DNA from: Poriferisodalis sp965116245
GTDB lineage: Bacteria > Actinomycetota > Acidimicrobiia > Acidimicrobiales > Poriferisodalaceae
Direction of reading: 5' to 3'
Assembly: GCA_965116245.1 (NCBI GenBank)
Contig: OZ220497.1
Coordinates: forward strand, 1,674,001 to 1,738,000
DNA: 64,000 nt
Shown: piece by piece, positions 17,418-26,637 of the stretch
How positions within the stretch are numbered: position 1 is the first letter of the stretch
Layout of the letters: each line of letters opens with the position of its first letter
Notes under the pieces: generated by a model
Databases searched by the model: none
Told to the model about the DNA's origin: nothing
Seen by the model: only the letters and a program-made list of their open reading frames with translations
Translations under genes and position numbers: made by a program

Positions 17418-18944
17418 GTGCCATTGAGCCTTTCGATAAGCGATGTTGAGGTTGTGACTGATGTTGGCGCTGCGCCCTCAACTGCAACCCCGTCAACTGC
17501 AGCAGTAGACAGGCCAGTTCGTAGCGATGCGTTAGACGCTCTGGGTGCTGAGTCCAACTATCTGGCTGCCTGCGGATTTGATGGTGAGATCGGCGCTACG
17601 GCACTGCTAGCGAGCACCAGCGAAGCTGGCACCAGTGAAACCAGTGGTCGCTCCGTGCCCATCGCCGTCGGACTTGGTTCCGAACCCCTTAGCTCTGCCG
17701 ACGTTCGTCTAGCCGCGGCGAACCTGTGGAGGGCTGCCGCCAAGGTTGACTCGCTTGCGTCAACGTTGCCGCTCGCCGCCGTTGATGATCTTGGCGCGGA
17801 TATTGCTCTCGGTGCAGTGGTTGAGGGCCTGCTCTTGGCCTCATATCGATTCGACGAACACAAAAGCGAACCGCCGACGCCGAACCAGCTTGAGAGAATC
17901 GTGTTGGCCGCGCCAGACGGCACTGACACCAAAGCCGCCCTGACGCGTGCCGCCGCAGTGGCCCAGGGCATCGCCTTAGCGCGCGACCTGGTCAACCAGC
18001 CAGCGGGAGCGCTCACAGCCAGCGACCTAGCGGAGGTAGCTACGCAGGCCTTGGAACTGGCTGTCGCAGATAGCGACCCCACAGGAGGGACGACGTCAAT
18101 CGATGTGTGGGACCTTGAGCGCCTCACCGCCGAGAGATGCGGCGGCATGTTGGGCGTAAACGCCGGCTCAACGGAGCCTCCTGCTCTAATTCGTATGCGC
18201 TGGCAGCCGCGCGGAACTCCGCGTGCCGCGGTTCACCTAGTCGGTAAGGGCATCACGTTTGACACCGGCGGGCTCAACCTCAAGACCTTTGAGGGCATGG
18301 AGTGGATGAAGATTGACATGGGTGGCGCTGCGGCCGTGATCGGCGCGATGAGCGCCATCGTGCGCCTGGCGCCCGACGTAGCAGTCACCGGCATCTGTTG
18401 CTGCACCGACAACCAACCCGGACCCACCGCTACCAAACCCGGCGATGTTCTGCGTATCCGCAATGGCAAGACGGTCGAAGTGCTGAACACTGACGCTGAG
18501 GGTCGCCTCGTCCTTGCCGACGGCCTTTCGCTCGCGGTTGAGGAGAAGCCTGACCTGGTTATCGACTTAGCCACGTTGACGGGTGCTTGCATGGTTGCGC
18601 TGGGCGAAAGGTACGCCGGGCTCATGGGCAATGACACAGCCGCAATCCAACGAGCGCAGTCGGCTGCTCAAGACGCAGGCGAACTGGTGTGGCACCTTCC
18701 GCTACCCCGCGAATACCGCGAACAATTGGACTCACCGATCGCCGATCTACGCAACATTGGCAAGAATCGCTGCGGCGGAGCGCTTCACGCCGGGATTTTC
18801 TTGTCGGAGTTCGTTGGGGAAACACCCTGGCTCCATCTCGACATTGCTGGACCTGTCCGCACCGACGCAGATGCGGGCGAACAGTCCAAAGGCGCCTCAG
18901 GATTCGGCGTTAGAACGCTCGTAGAGCTCATCTGCGGCTGGTGA
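17418..18944 (+). CDS. pepA: Leucyl aminopeptidase, M17 family
   Basis: 508 residues from a GTG preceded by GAGGAAA. The C-terminal catalytic half has the two-metal site: VGKGITFDTGG, KIDMGGAA, NTDAEGRL and DLATLTGA. The N-terminal macro-like half is Ala/Ser/Thr-rich with little conservation. Family role: removal of N-terminal residues from peptides in the cytoplasm, usually as a hexamer. It follows birA by 73 bp with no obvious terminator between, but a shared transcript has no functional logic that I can see. Confidence 0.92.
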   Translation: MPLSLSISDVEVVTDVGAAPSTATPSTAAVDRPVRSDALDALGAESNYLAACGFDGEIGATALLASTSEAGTSETSGRSVPIAVGLGSEPLSSADVRLAAANLWRAAAKVDSLASTLPLAAVDDLGADIALGAVVEGLLLASYRFDEHKSEPPTPNQLERIVLAAPDGTDTKAALTRAAAVAQGIALARDLVNQPAGALTASDLAEVATQALELAVADSDPTGGTTSIDVWDLERLTAERCGGMLGVNAGSTEPPALIRMRWQPRGTPRAAVHLVGKGITFDTGGLNLKTFEGMEWMKIDMGGAAAVIGAMSAIVRLAPDVAVTGICCCTDNQPGPTATKPGDVLRIRNGKTVEVLNTDAEGRLVLADGLSLAVEEKPDLVIDLATLTGACMVALGERYAGLMGNDTAAIQRAQSAAQDAGELVWHLPLPREYREQLDSPIADLRNIGKNRCGGALHAGIFLSEFVGETPWLHLDIAGPVRTDADAGEQSKGASGFGVRTLVELICGW

Positions 18945-18964
18945 CGGGCATGCCTTAGCAGGCG

Positions 18965-19753
18965 CTAACGGAGGTGCTCGGAACGCACGCGCATGCACTT
19001 CTCTGCCCAAGCCCAAGCGGCCGCCTCATTTGCGGCACGAGGCGCTAACCCGAGCGTTACGAGTCGTTCCGCAGATTCGTGAAGACCGTGTCCAAGAGTC
19101 ATCATGCAGGTCGCTAGCAGTCGAGTTTCGCCGACGGAAAAGTCGGATCGGTCCTCTGGCCGCGACCAGCGTCCGATTTCGTCGCGCAAATCCCGCGGCA
19201 TACGCATCTGCAGCCTGCGGGGCACTGCGGGTATTAGTCGGCGGACCACGAGTACAGCGTCCTCATCAAAGCGAGCTAAACCGAACTCGCGACAACGATC
19301 AACAGTTCTCATGAAGGTGCTCTGGCGGCCCCCGCGATGTTGAAGTCCGAGTCGGCGAGCAGTGTCGTCCAGGTCCAACCGGATTTCCTCGCCCGGTACC
19401 AGGTCGTCGAATTCGCGCGCTAGCAGTCGGAGTAACCAGACAACGCTGGGGCCAAGTACAGCAATCCAGAAGCGCTCCACGTAGGCGGAACGAGGATCGT
19501 GGCCGTAGCGACGAGTCGCCGTATCGTCCCAAGCTCTGACTCGTAGGACATGTAGAGGAATGCTCTCGCGATCATCTCTGCAACGACTATTGCCAACAGC
19601 CTCATGGTTTCGGGCTGGCACGCTCCGGTGGGACAAGCCCGGGTGGGGTAAGCCCGGTGTGCCCATTGCTGCCTGCCCGTTAGCAGGGGTAGCGGAAGTA
19701 GCGGTGCTGTCATTTCGCACGCGAGTCTCCTTGATGATGTCGCGCCATGGCAC
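18965..19753 (-). CDS. Conserved actinobacterial protein, function unknown
   Basis: 262 residues from GTG. The first 65 residues are variable and include Gly/Pro repeats. The rest has the features LHVLRVRAWDD, YGHDPRSAYVERFW, VLGPSVVWLLRLLAREFD, a segment LDLDDTARRLGL that resembles the start of a winged helix, and VPRRLQMRMPRDL. I recognise this pattern from unnamed actinobacterial proteins. The alternating helical segments could be a DNA-binding fold, but no function is claimed. It converges on pepA and is divergent from the sirtuin. Confidence 0.65.
   Translation of the reverse strand: MPWRDIIKETRVRNDSTATSATPANGQAAMGTPGLPHPGLSHRSVPARNHEAVGNSRCRDDRESIPLHVLRVRAWDDTATRRYGHDPRSAYVERFWIAVLGPSVVWLLRLLAREFDDLVPGEEIRLDLDDTARRLGLQHRGGRQSTFMRTVDRCREFGLARFDEDAVLVVRRLIPAVPRRLQMRMPRDLRDEIGRWSRPEDRSDFSVGETRLLATCMMTLGHGLHESAERLVTLGLAPRAANEAAAWAWAEKCMRVRSEHLR
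19629..19658. repeat. Two 15-bp tandem repeats
   Basis: Units tgggacaagcccggg and tggggtaagcccggt in the variable N-terminal coding region of the unnamed minus-strand gene. Confidence 0.6.
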
Positions 19754-19941
19754 GAGGTGAATTGCCTTTGGGCGCTCGGCATCTGGATCGCCGACACCTT
19801 GAAGACGGCAGTGAACCTATATCACGGATAACCAAACCTCATAGAAATTATTGATAGACGCAAAGGAGCGAGTGCTCTGGCCAGATGCCGGTCAGGTCAG
19901 CAGGAGCGTCATCGCCCAGCGCTATCGGTCACACTGTTCCT

Positions 19942-19986
19942 CATGAGCGGTGTAGCCATGAGCGGTGTAGTCCTGAGCAGCGAGGT
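19942..19986. repeat. 15-bp tandem repeats upstream of the sirtuin
   Basis: Two near-identical units catgagcggtgtagc/t and a decayed third, just before the sirtuin start. The 260-bp divergent gap also has an AT-rich stretch at about 19815-19865 that may hold promoters; no clear -35/-10 pair was assigned. Confidence 0.6.
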
Positions 19987-20013
19987 CATCTGCAGAGAAA
20001 GCCGCGTTTCGAC

Positions 20014-20880
20014 ATGAGGCCAGCTACGCAGATCGGTCTCGACTCGGACCCTGATGGCGCAATCGGGAACGAGGCGGTCGAGACGGTGGCTAGGTGGATT
20101 GATGAATCCAAAGCCGTCACTGTGCTGACTGGCGCCGGGATCTCCACCGATTCGGGCATTCCTGACTTCCGCGGACCCAACGGCGTGTGGACTAAGAACC
20201 CAGCGGCTGAGAAGCAGGCGACGTTGCAGAACTACTTGGCCGATCCGGCGGTGCGCGTGGCGGCCTGGCGCGCCCGTATGCAACACCATGTCGGGGGCGC
20301 AAAACCCAACGCCGGACATCAAGCCCTAGTGCAACTCGAACATCGTCGCAAGCTGGTGTCGCTGCTGACCCAGAACGTGGACGGGCTGCACCAAGATGCT
20401 GGCTCCCATCCGGACAAGGTTGTCGAGATACACGGCACAGTTCGCAGGGTCGCGTGTTTGCAGTGCGACTACAGCGAAGAGATGGGTGTCGTGCTAAACC
20501 GAGTGCGACTAGGCGAGGCGGATCCTGCCTGTCCCAGATGCGGCGGGATTCTCAAGAGCGCCACCATCAGCTTTGGTCAGCAACTTGTGGCCAGAGACCT
20601 CATGCGTGCCCAGATAGCGGCCCGCAACTGCGAACTGATGCTGGCAGTAGGCACCACCTTGGCTGTGTACCCCATCGCTGAGGTCGTTCCCATCGCCAAA
20701 TCGGCTGGTGCGCGAGTTGTGATCGTGAATGCCGAGTCCACCGAGATGGATCAGCTAGCGGACCGAGTCTTGCGTGGCTCAATTTCCGACATCCTCCCGC
20801 GTATCTGCGGAAACGGGCCCCCTGTTTCTGGAGATGCTGTGTCTAGAGACGCCGTATCTGTGGATGCTGAGGAGTCCTAG
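20014..20880 (+). CDS. NAD-dependent protein deacylase, Sir2 family
   Basis: 288 residues from the chosen ATG; an upstream in-frame ATG (19885) would add 43 residues encoded partly by the 15-bp repeats. Motifs: NAD-binding GAGISTDSGIPDFRG, TQNVDGLH, catalytic His in EIHGTVRR, a zinc site built from CLQC and CPRC, and VGTTLAVYP. All catalytic residues are present. Known role: removes acyl groups from lysines using NAD. The C-terminal tail has VSxDA repeats. Bacterial substrates often include acyl-CoA synthetases; none can be assigned here. Confidence 0.9.
   Translation: MRPATQIGLDSDPDGAIGNEAVETVARWIDESKAVTVLTGAGISTDSGIPDFRGPNGVWTKNPAAEKQATLQNYLADPAVRVAAWRARMQHHVGGAKPNAGHQALVQLEHRRKLVSLLTQNVDGLHQDAGSHPDKVVEIHGTVRRVACLQCDYSEEMGVVLNRVRLGEADPACPRCGGILKSATISFGQQLVARDLMRAQIAARNCELMLAVGTTLAVYPIAEVVPIAKSAGARVVIVNAESTEMDQLADRVLRGSISDILPRICGNGPPVSGDAVSRDAVSVDAEES
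20824..20868. repeat. Three 15-bp tandem repeats at the sirtuin C-terminus
   Basis: The units encode VSGDA, VSRDA and VSVDA immediately before the stop codon region. Confidence 0.7.
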
Positions 20881-20944
20881 AGTCTGGCCAGGCGCAATAC
20901 CTGACCAAATAGGTAGGGTTTCGCAGGTAAGGTGTAGGGCCGGA

Positions 20945-20971
20945 GCCTGGTTGCTGAGTCAGCGACCAGGC
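20945..20971. promoter_or_regulatory. 27-bp imperfect palindrome centred on TGAGTCA
   Basis: Arms GCCTGGTTGCTGA and TCAGCGACCAGGC flank one central G and pair at 12 of 13 positions plus one G-T. It lies 64 bp before the rhodanese-MoeB start. There is no T-run, so an operator is more likely than a terminator. Confidence 0.45.
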
Positions 20972-21035
20972 ACGATTCGATATGGCACGACTAACTGGCG
21001 CTGGAATGCTCTGGCGCAACAGACTGGGAGGCCCG

Positions 21036-22202
21036 ATGCCTACGTTCCGCGAATTGCTGACAGCGACTAAGCGCGAGATCACCGAGATTGACACGGCCAC
21101 GGCGGCTGAGCGGATCGCTGACCGTTCACTGATCGTGCTCGATGTACGTGAACCCGACGAGTACGAACAGGGCGCTCTAGCTGGGGCTCTGCACATCCCG
21201 CGTGGGCACCTTGAGGCACAGATTGAGAATCGACTGCCCGACCGTGACGCAGAGATAATCGTCTACTGCGCAGGCGGCGTGCGCTCTGCGTTCGCTGCGA
21301 AGACCCTCGGCGAGCTGGGGTACTCAAACGCCGCATCTATGGACGGCGGCTTTGGCCAATGGAAGGACGAAGGTCGTCCATGGATGACCCCAGCCACGCT
21401 CGGGGCTGAGCAACGCAACAGGTACCAGCGTCATCTGCTGCTACCCGAAGTCGGAGAGGCAGGGCAACTCAAGCTGCTTGACGCCAAGGTGCTGTTGCTT
21501 GGTGCTGGCGGACTTGGCTCACCGGCCGCGCTCTACCTGGCTGCTGCTGGCGTGGGCACGCTCGGCATCATCGATATGGACGTCGTTGACGAGTCCAACC
21601 TGCAGCGCCAGATTTTGCACAACGTGGACCGGGTGGGGGACCGCAAAGTCGACTCCGCCAAGAAAACCCTGACGTCGCTCAATCCCGACGTGAACATCGT
21701 GACCTACGACACGCGGCTTGGCGCTGACAACGTGCTAGAGATCCTCTCGGGCTGGCACGTGATCGTGGATGGCGCGGACAACTTCCCGAGCCGCTATCTG
21801 CTCAACGATGCTTCCGTGAAACTGGGCATACCCGTCGTACACGGTTCTATATTCCGCTTTGAAGGTCAGGTCACCGTGTTTGATCCGATCAATGGACCGA
21901 CCTATCGCGACTATCTGCCAGAAGCCCCACCAGCCGAACTTGCTCCTTCGTGCGCGGAAGCTGGCGTACTTGGAGTGTTGCCAGGAATAGTGGGTTCGAT
22001 CCAAGCGCTTGAGGCCATCAAGCTGATCCTCGGTGTAGGCGATTCGTTGTCAGGTCGCATCGTCGCTTTCGATTCGTTGGATATGACGTTCCGAGAGTTT
22101 CGACTGCGTCCGGATCCAGCAAACCAGGTCACCTATGCCAACCGCGAGCGAATCGAGATCAAAGAGCTTGACGGCCTCTGTAGTCCCACGTTGTCTGCCT
22201 GA
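21036..22202 (+). CDS. Rhodanese-MoeB/ThiF fusion, sulfur-carrier adenylyltransferase
   Basis: 388 residues; the start ATG has GGGAGG six bases upstream, so the longer upstream frame was rejected. Residues about 10-110 are a rhodanese domain with active-site Cys in VYCAGGVRS. Residues about 125-385 are an E1-like adenylyltransferase: RYQRHLLLPEVG, nucleotide loop GAGGLGSPAALYLAAAG, Arg finger in NLQRQILH, VDGADNFPSRYL and the Cys of APSCAEAGVLG. In MoeZ-type enzymes the rhodanese is C-terminal, so the order is reversed here. Expected role: activates a MoaD/ThiS-like carrier C-terminus and delivers sulfur for molybdopterin, thiamine or thiolated products. The carrier gene is not nearby. Confidence 0.9.
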   Translation: MPTFRELLTATKREITEIDTATAAERIADRSLIVLDVREPDEYEQGALAGALHIPRGHLEAQIENRLPDRDAEIIVYCAGGVRSAFAAKTLGELGYSNAASMDGGFGQWKDEGRPWMTPATLGAEQRNRYQRHLLLPEVGEAGQLKLLDAKVLLLGAGGLGSPAALYLAAAGVGTLGIIDMDVVDESNLQRQILHNVDRVGDRKVDSAKKTLTSLNPDVNIVTYDTRLGADNVLEILSGWHVIVDGADNFPSRYLLNDASVKLGIPVVHGSIFRFEGQVTVFDPINGPTYRDYLPEAPPAELAPSCAEAGVLGVLPGIVGSIQALEAIKLILGVGDSLSGRIVAFDSLDMTFREFRLRPDPANQVTYANRERIEIKELDGLCSPTLSA

Positions 22203-22205
22203 CTT

Positions 22206-22280
22206 TGGGCTGCCTAAATCTGGGCTGCCTAAATCTGGGCTGCCTAAATCTGGGCTGCCTGAGTCTGAGCTGACTGGGTC
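22206..22280. repeat. Five 15-bp tandem repeats, intergenic
   Basis: Three exact copies of tgggctgcctaaatc, then tgggctgcctgagtc and tgagctgactgggtc, between the MoeB-like gene and the LpdA-like gene. The last units resemble the cctgctgagtctggg array about 5 kb downstream. Confidence 0.85.
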
Positions 22281-22306
22281 TGGGGCCGCCGCTACCCTGC
22301 CGCTTG

Positions 22307-23674
22307 ATGGCGCAGAGGCGATTTGTCGTGATTGGCGGTGGCCCCGCCGGTCATTCCGCGGCCACCTACGCGGCGCGCTACGGTGCCAATGTCACGCTCA
22401 TTGAGCGCGACATCGTAGGTGGTTCCGCCCACTTGCGGGACTGCGTCCCCTCAAAAACCATGATCGCCACCGGTTCGGCGTTGAGCTTCGCGGGTCAGCT
22501 TGACGACCTGGGTCTCGCCCACGTCTCCACTTCGGTAGACACGCCACACTTGCGTCAGCGCATAGGCGCCATTGAGGACCGCCTCGCAGAAGTCGCACGG
22601 CAGATGCTGGTCAGCCAGGGAGTGCGGATCTTGTCGGGCTCCGGTCGCCTGTTGGGGCCCAACGAAGTATGCGCCGAAACCGCTGAGGGCTCAATAGAGC
22701 TTGAGGCCGATGTTGTGGTGCTGTCGACCGGCAGCAGACCTCGCATACCTGATTGGGCGCCTATAGACAGGGAGCGGGTCTTGACCACCCGTGACGCGTA
22801 TCCGCCCACAGAACTGCCTGAACATCTGGTTGTCGTGGGCTCCGGAGTGACCGGCGTGGAGTTTGTGCATATGTTCACTTCGCTGGGTTCGCAGGTCACA
22901 CTGATTGTCAGTCGTCAGCAGGTCCTGCCGCACAAGGACCCTGAAGCCGCAGCGGTGCTGGAGCAAACCTTCAGCGATCTGGGTGTGTCGATGCTGAAGG
23001 GAGCCCGTGCGGTGAACATTGTGCGCGAAGGCGATGCGGTGGAGGTGACTTGCAGCGACGGACGTACCGTGCGGGCCACACATGCCCTGCTCGCCATAGG
23101 CTCAATCCCCAACAGCGATGGCTTGGGGCTAGAGAACACCGAGGTGCAGCTCAGTAGCGGTGGCTATGTGGAGGTGGACCATAATCTTCGGTCGTCGGTG
23201 CCGAGCATTTACGCCGCTGGTGACTTGTCGGGCAAGCTGCCGCTCTCATCGGTGGCTGCGATGCAAGGTCGCAAGCTCGTTGAACATGCGATGAGCCTGC
23301 ATGAGTCCCGACCTCATCGACATCTTGACTACGACAAGGCGGCATCGGCAATCTTCACCGATCCTGAGATAGCCGACGTAGGGCTCGCCGAGGCGGAAGC
23401 GTTCGCCACCGGCCGCAAGATTCGCGTCACGAAGGTTCCATTTGGTGCCAACTCCAAGGCACTGATCGAAGAAAACCCCCGCGGATTTGTCAAAATCGTC
23501 TCAGACCCGTTGACTGGTCAAGTGCTGGGAGGCTCCATTGTGGGGCGTCACGCAGCGGAGTTGATCTCGGTGGTGGCTCTTGCTGTCAGTGCTGGCCTGC
23601 GCGTGCAAGACATAGCCGAGAGTCTGTTCGTTTATCCGTCTTTGAGCGAGGCCATCTGCGAGGCAGCCGAGTGA
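22307..23674 (+). CDS. LpdA-like NAD(P)H flavoprotein reductase without redox disulfide
   Basis: 455 residues. FAD motif VVIGGGPAGHSAA, second nucleotide motif LVVVGSGVTGVEFVHM and SIYAAGDLSG give the fold of disulfide oxidoreductases. The active-site stretch is GGSAHLRDCVPSK, where only one of the two redox cysteines remains, and the C-terminal HPT-LSE motif is FVYPSLSEAI, with Tyr for His. These are the features of the Mycobacterium LpdA/quinone-reductase group rather than of true lipoamide dehydrogenase. Likely activity: NAD(P)H-dependent quinone reduction or transhydrogenation. The real lipoamide dehydrogenase is the other paralogue in this window. Confidence 0.85.
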   Translation: MAQRRFVVIGGGPAGHSAATYAARYGANVTLIERDIVGGSAHLRDCVPSKTMIATGSALSFAGQLDDLGLAHVSTSVDTPHLRQRIGAIEDRLAEVARQMLVSQGVRILSGSGRLLGPNEVCAETAEGSIELEADVVVLSTGSRPRIPDWAPIDRERVLTTRDAYPPTELPEHLVVVGSGVTGVEFVHMFTSLGSQVTLIVSRQQVLPHKDPEAAAVLEQTFSDLGVSMLKGARAVNIVREGDAVEVTCSDGRTVRATHALLAIGSIPNSDGLGLENTEVQLSSGGYVEVDHNLRSSVPSIYAAGDLSGKLPLSSVAAMQGRKLVEHAMSLHESRPHRHLDYDKAASAIFTDPEIADVGLAEAEAFATGRKIRVTKVPFGANSKALIEENPRGFVKIVSDPLTGQVLGGSIVGRHAAELISVVALAVSAGLRVQDIAESLFVYPSLSEAICEAAE

Positions 23675-23693
23675 GACAGCCGGAAGCTCTGCG

Positions 23694-25262
23694 GTGAGAA
23701 GCCGCAGTTGGCGAACACGCGTCATCCTATTCTTGTTGGCCACAGCGACCCTGGTCGGTGCTGTGGCAACTGGCGTTTCTGCGTACGTGTTGGTGCAGCT
23801 CGGACGAATTGAGCGCCATGAGCTGGCGGATGTCTTGACATCTGCCCCGCGCCAGCCTGTGACCGCCGCTGATGTCGTTATCCATCGTCCAACAACCACT
23901 ACGACACCGACGGGCGCTGCGGACGGTCAGGGGGTTGCGCAGCCCGATCCCCACGACAACGAAGGTGACGCAACCGACGAACACGCGGACTCGGGATCGG
24001 TAGCGGAATTGCCCGAGGGTGAGCCGATAGCGCCGCGCGGGCCAGCGGGGGAGAACTACCTGCTCGTTGGGACCGACAACACTCTCGGTCTGGCACAAGA
24101 CGATCCGCTACGTGACGGCCACTCGGATCACAGTCAGCTTGCGGACGTCATGATGGTTGTCCGCTTGCGAGACGACGGCACGGTGGCCATGATGTCGATT
24201 CCTCGGGATCTAGCAGTGGAGATAGCTGGCACGAGCGACATCGCCAAGATCAACAGCGCCTACAACCGTGACAGCACAACGGCGGGGCGCGCAGCCCGCC
24301 TGATCGAGACCGTTGAGGAGAGTCTTGGAATCACTCTGCAACATTTCATTCAGGCGGACTTCGAGGCTTTCTTGAAGCTGGTAGACGCAGTTGGCGGAGT
24401 GACGATGTCCTTCGACCGACCAATGCGCGATCAGCCAAAACAGGATGCAACCGATCCGACGGATAGTCGAAGTGGCTTCTATACCGAGGCGGGCACCCAT
24501 CGCCTAGATGGCAGACAGGCGATTGCCTATGTGCGCAGCCGTCATCTCCAAGAGCAGCGAGACGACGGAACCTGGCAACGCAGCGGCGCATGGAATGACC
24601 TCGCGCGCAATGACCGCCAGCGCGCGTTCATGCGCGCTGCTGCTGCGCAGCTTGCGCCCGCCTTGCTCAACAACCCGATCAGGCTGCTATCGGTGCTTAA
24701 CGTCGCGGCCGGTCACCTCTCCACGTCGGACACGCTGAGCATTGTGAACGATGGGCCGAGGCTGGCTGAGCAGTTCGTAGGCGTGGATGTCGCCGCCGAC
24801 GTTGAGGACTACAAGCTCAAAGTGCTAGACGTACACGAACCAGTGCGGTGGTCACTTGGGCTCGACCCACGCCACGCCGATCACAACAAGCGAGTCTTGG
24901 ATGTGTTCAGAGGCATTGGCTGGGACGACATCGTTGAGTCGCGCGTACATGTGCAGGTCACTGGGTCCGGTCGGCACCAGGTGGCTGCTGAGCTGAATGG
25001 CCTTGGATTCAACGCCGAAGCCGCAGGCCCGCTGCCCGCGGGGGTCGTCGATCCGCCAATGGATACCGTAATCTACTTGGCGCCTAATGGGCGGCTGGCC
25101 GCTGGTCTGTTGGGTAGCCGCCTGTTGCCTGTGCCAGACTTCGCTGGCTATGCCCAGCTTGATGAGACCACAGTGATTCTCCACGTGGGCAACCAAGCAC
25201 CTCAGATTGGTTCTGACTACCGGAGAGTGGACGTGCCGCCTGCCGAACAATTGCTGCCATGA
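23694..25262 (+). CDS. LytR-CpsA-Psr (LCP) family glycopolymer transferase
   Basis: 522 residues from GTG with GGAAG upstream. An N-terminal basic stretch and one membrane span anchor it with the rest outside. After a Thr/Asp-rich linker, the LCP domain (about residues 120-370) shows YLLVGTDNT, RDGHSDHSQLADVMMVVRL, MSIPRDLAVEI, INSAYNRD, LVDAVGGV and AYVRSRHL with the conserved Arg residues for polyprenyl-pyrophosphate. A C-terminal LytR_C-like domain follows. LCP enzymes transfer glycopolymers from lipid carriers to peptidoglycan. The next gene overlaps by four bases and makes UDP-glucuronate, a plausible precursor of such a polymer. Confidence 0.9.
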   Translation: MRSRSWRTRVILFLLATATLVGAVATGVSAYVLVQLGRIERHELADVLTSAPRQPVTAADVVIHRPTTTTTPTGAADGQGVAQPDPHDNEGDATDEHADSGSVAELPEGEPIAPRGPAGENYLLVGTDNTLGLAQDDPLRDGHSDHSQLADVMMVVRLRDDGTVAMMSIPRDLAVEIAGTSDIAKINSAYNRDSTTAGRAARLIETVEESLGITLQHFIQADFEAFLKLVDAVGGVTMSFDRPMRDQPKQDATDPTDSRSGFYTEAGTHRLDGRQAIAYVRSRHLQEQRDDGTWQRSGAWNDLARNDRQRAFMRAAAAQLAPALLNNPIRLLSVLNVAAGHLSTSDTLSIVNDGPRLAEQFVGVDVAADVEDYKLKVLDVHEPVRWSLGLDPRHADHNKRVLDVFRGIGWDDIVESRVHVQVTGSGRHQVAAELNGLGFNAEAAGPLPAGVVDPPMDTVIYLAPNGRLAAGLLGSRLLPVPDFAGYAQLDETTVILHVGNQAPQIGSDYRRVDVPPAEQLLP

Positions 25263-26614
25263 GCGGTACCTCCTCCCAAGAACGCATCCTTGTAGTCGGC
25301 GCTGGCTACGTGGGCCTCACGACAGCCGCTTGCTTCGCGCATCTAGGCCACGATGTCATCTGCGCCGATATTGATCGCGCCAAAGTGGCGTCCCTCTCGG
25401 CTGGTGTCGTTCCGATTCGCGAAGCTGACCTGGATCGTTTGGTGGCCGAAGGAATCGCTCGGCGCCGACTTCGGTTCGTGATCTCAGCCGAATCTGTCGC
25501 AGGTGCCTGCGATTTTGTCTTCGTGTGCGTGCCCACGCCACTGCATGCCGATGGTGAGACTGAGCTCGGCTACTTGCTGGCTGCGCTTGAATCGGTGGCA
25601 CCAAACCTGCAGCCCGGCTCGGTCGTAGTAACTAAGTCAACCGTGCCTGTAGGCACGGCACCCAAGATTGCCGCTGCGTTGGGGCGCAGCGATGTGGCCT
25701 TGGCCTCGAATCCGGAGTTCCTGCGGGAAGGTTCAGCCGTCGCTGACTTCTTGGCACCGGACCGGATTGTCATTGGCGCCGAGGATCCTGCGGTGGCGCA
25801 TCGGGTAGCGGAGCTATATGCAAACGTGGAAGCACCGTTGATTCTCAGCGATCCCACATCGGCTGAGACCGTGAAGTACGCAGCAAACGCCTTTTTGGCT
25901 GCCAAAGTCTCGTTCGTGAACGCGCTGGCTGCCGTGTGTGAAGCGGTCGACGCCGATGTGGACACTGTGCTCGCGGGAGTAGGTACCGATCACCGCATCG
26001 GAACGGCTTACTTGCAACCCGGCCCCGGTTGGGGAGGCTCGTGCCTGCCAAAGGACACTCGAGCCTTGGTGTCGGTCGCCAACGACGCTGGATACGTCTT
26101 TGATCTGCTCGAAGGAGTCATCGCTGTCAACGAGCAACAGCTAGACCGGGTGGTAGCCAAGATTGCACAACTCGTAGCGCCAGGCTTAGGCGAACGTAGT
26201 CTTGATTCTGGCTGTCTTGATCTTAAGGGTGTGACAGTGGCTATGTTGGGTCTCACCTTCAAAGCGGGGACCGACGACTTGCGCGGTTCCCCTGCATTGC
26301 GAGTAGCGGAGAGACTCAGCGCGGCTCAAGCTCAACTGGTGGCCTATGACCCGGCCGTGGGCAACTTGCAGGATCGTCCCCACATCGCTGCGCAGTTGCC
26401 GGAAGCCTTGAAAGTCACAGACTCGGCCCTTGACGCCTTGGGTGGTGCCGACGTTGCTGTCGTGCTGACCGAATGGCCTGAATTTGTCGCGCTGGACTGG
26501 AAGCAGGCCGCATCGGTGATGGCTGCGGCTCGTGTCGTAGATGCACGCAACCTGTTGGATGCGCACCGGCTGCGCGCCGCGGGATTCTCATATGTGGGTC
26601 TCGGTCGGCGCTGA
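25259..26614 (+). CDS. UDP-glucose 6-dehydrogenase
   Basis: 451 residues, ATGA overlap with the LCP gene. N-terminal NAD fold ILVVGAGYVGLTTAA, then FVFVCVPTPL, STVPVGT, NPEFLREGSAV, the helix ETVKYAANAFLAAK, and catalytic Cys in GPGWGGSCLPKD. The C-terminal domain has LGLTFKAGTDDLRGSPA. All active-site residues are present. It oxidises UDP-glucose to UDP-glucuronate with two NAD+. A GDP-mannose dehydrogenase of the same superfamily is the only serious alternative. Context: envelope polysaccharide synthesis. Confidence 0.92.
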   Translation: MSGTSSQERILVVGAGYVGLTTAACFAHLGHDVICADIDRAKVASLSAGVVPIREADLDRLVAEGIARRRLRFVISAESVAGACDFVFVCVPTPLHADGETELGYLLAALESVAPNLQPGSVVVTKSTVPVGTAPKIAAALGRSDVALASNPEFLREGSAVADFLAPDRIVIGAEDPAVAHRVAELYANVEAPLILSDPTSAETVKYAANAFLAAKVSFVNALAAVCEAVDADVDTVLAGVGTDHRIGTAYLQPGPGWGGSCLPKDTRALVSVANDAGYVFDLLEGVIAVNEQQLDRVVAKIAQLVAPGLGERSLDSGCLDLKGVTVAMLGLTFKAGTDDLRGSPALRVAERLSAAQAQLVAYDPAVGNLQDRPHIAAQLPEALKVTDSALDALGGADVAVVLTEWPEFVALDWKQAASVMAAARVVDARNLLDAHRLRAAGFSYVGLGRR

Positions 26615-26637
26615 GCGCCGATAGCTTGTCGCCCCGT

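Noticed and set aside
22206..22280. Short CRISPR-like array
   Set aside because: The 15-bp units are directly abutting with no spacers, so it is a tandem repeat.
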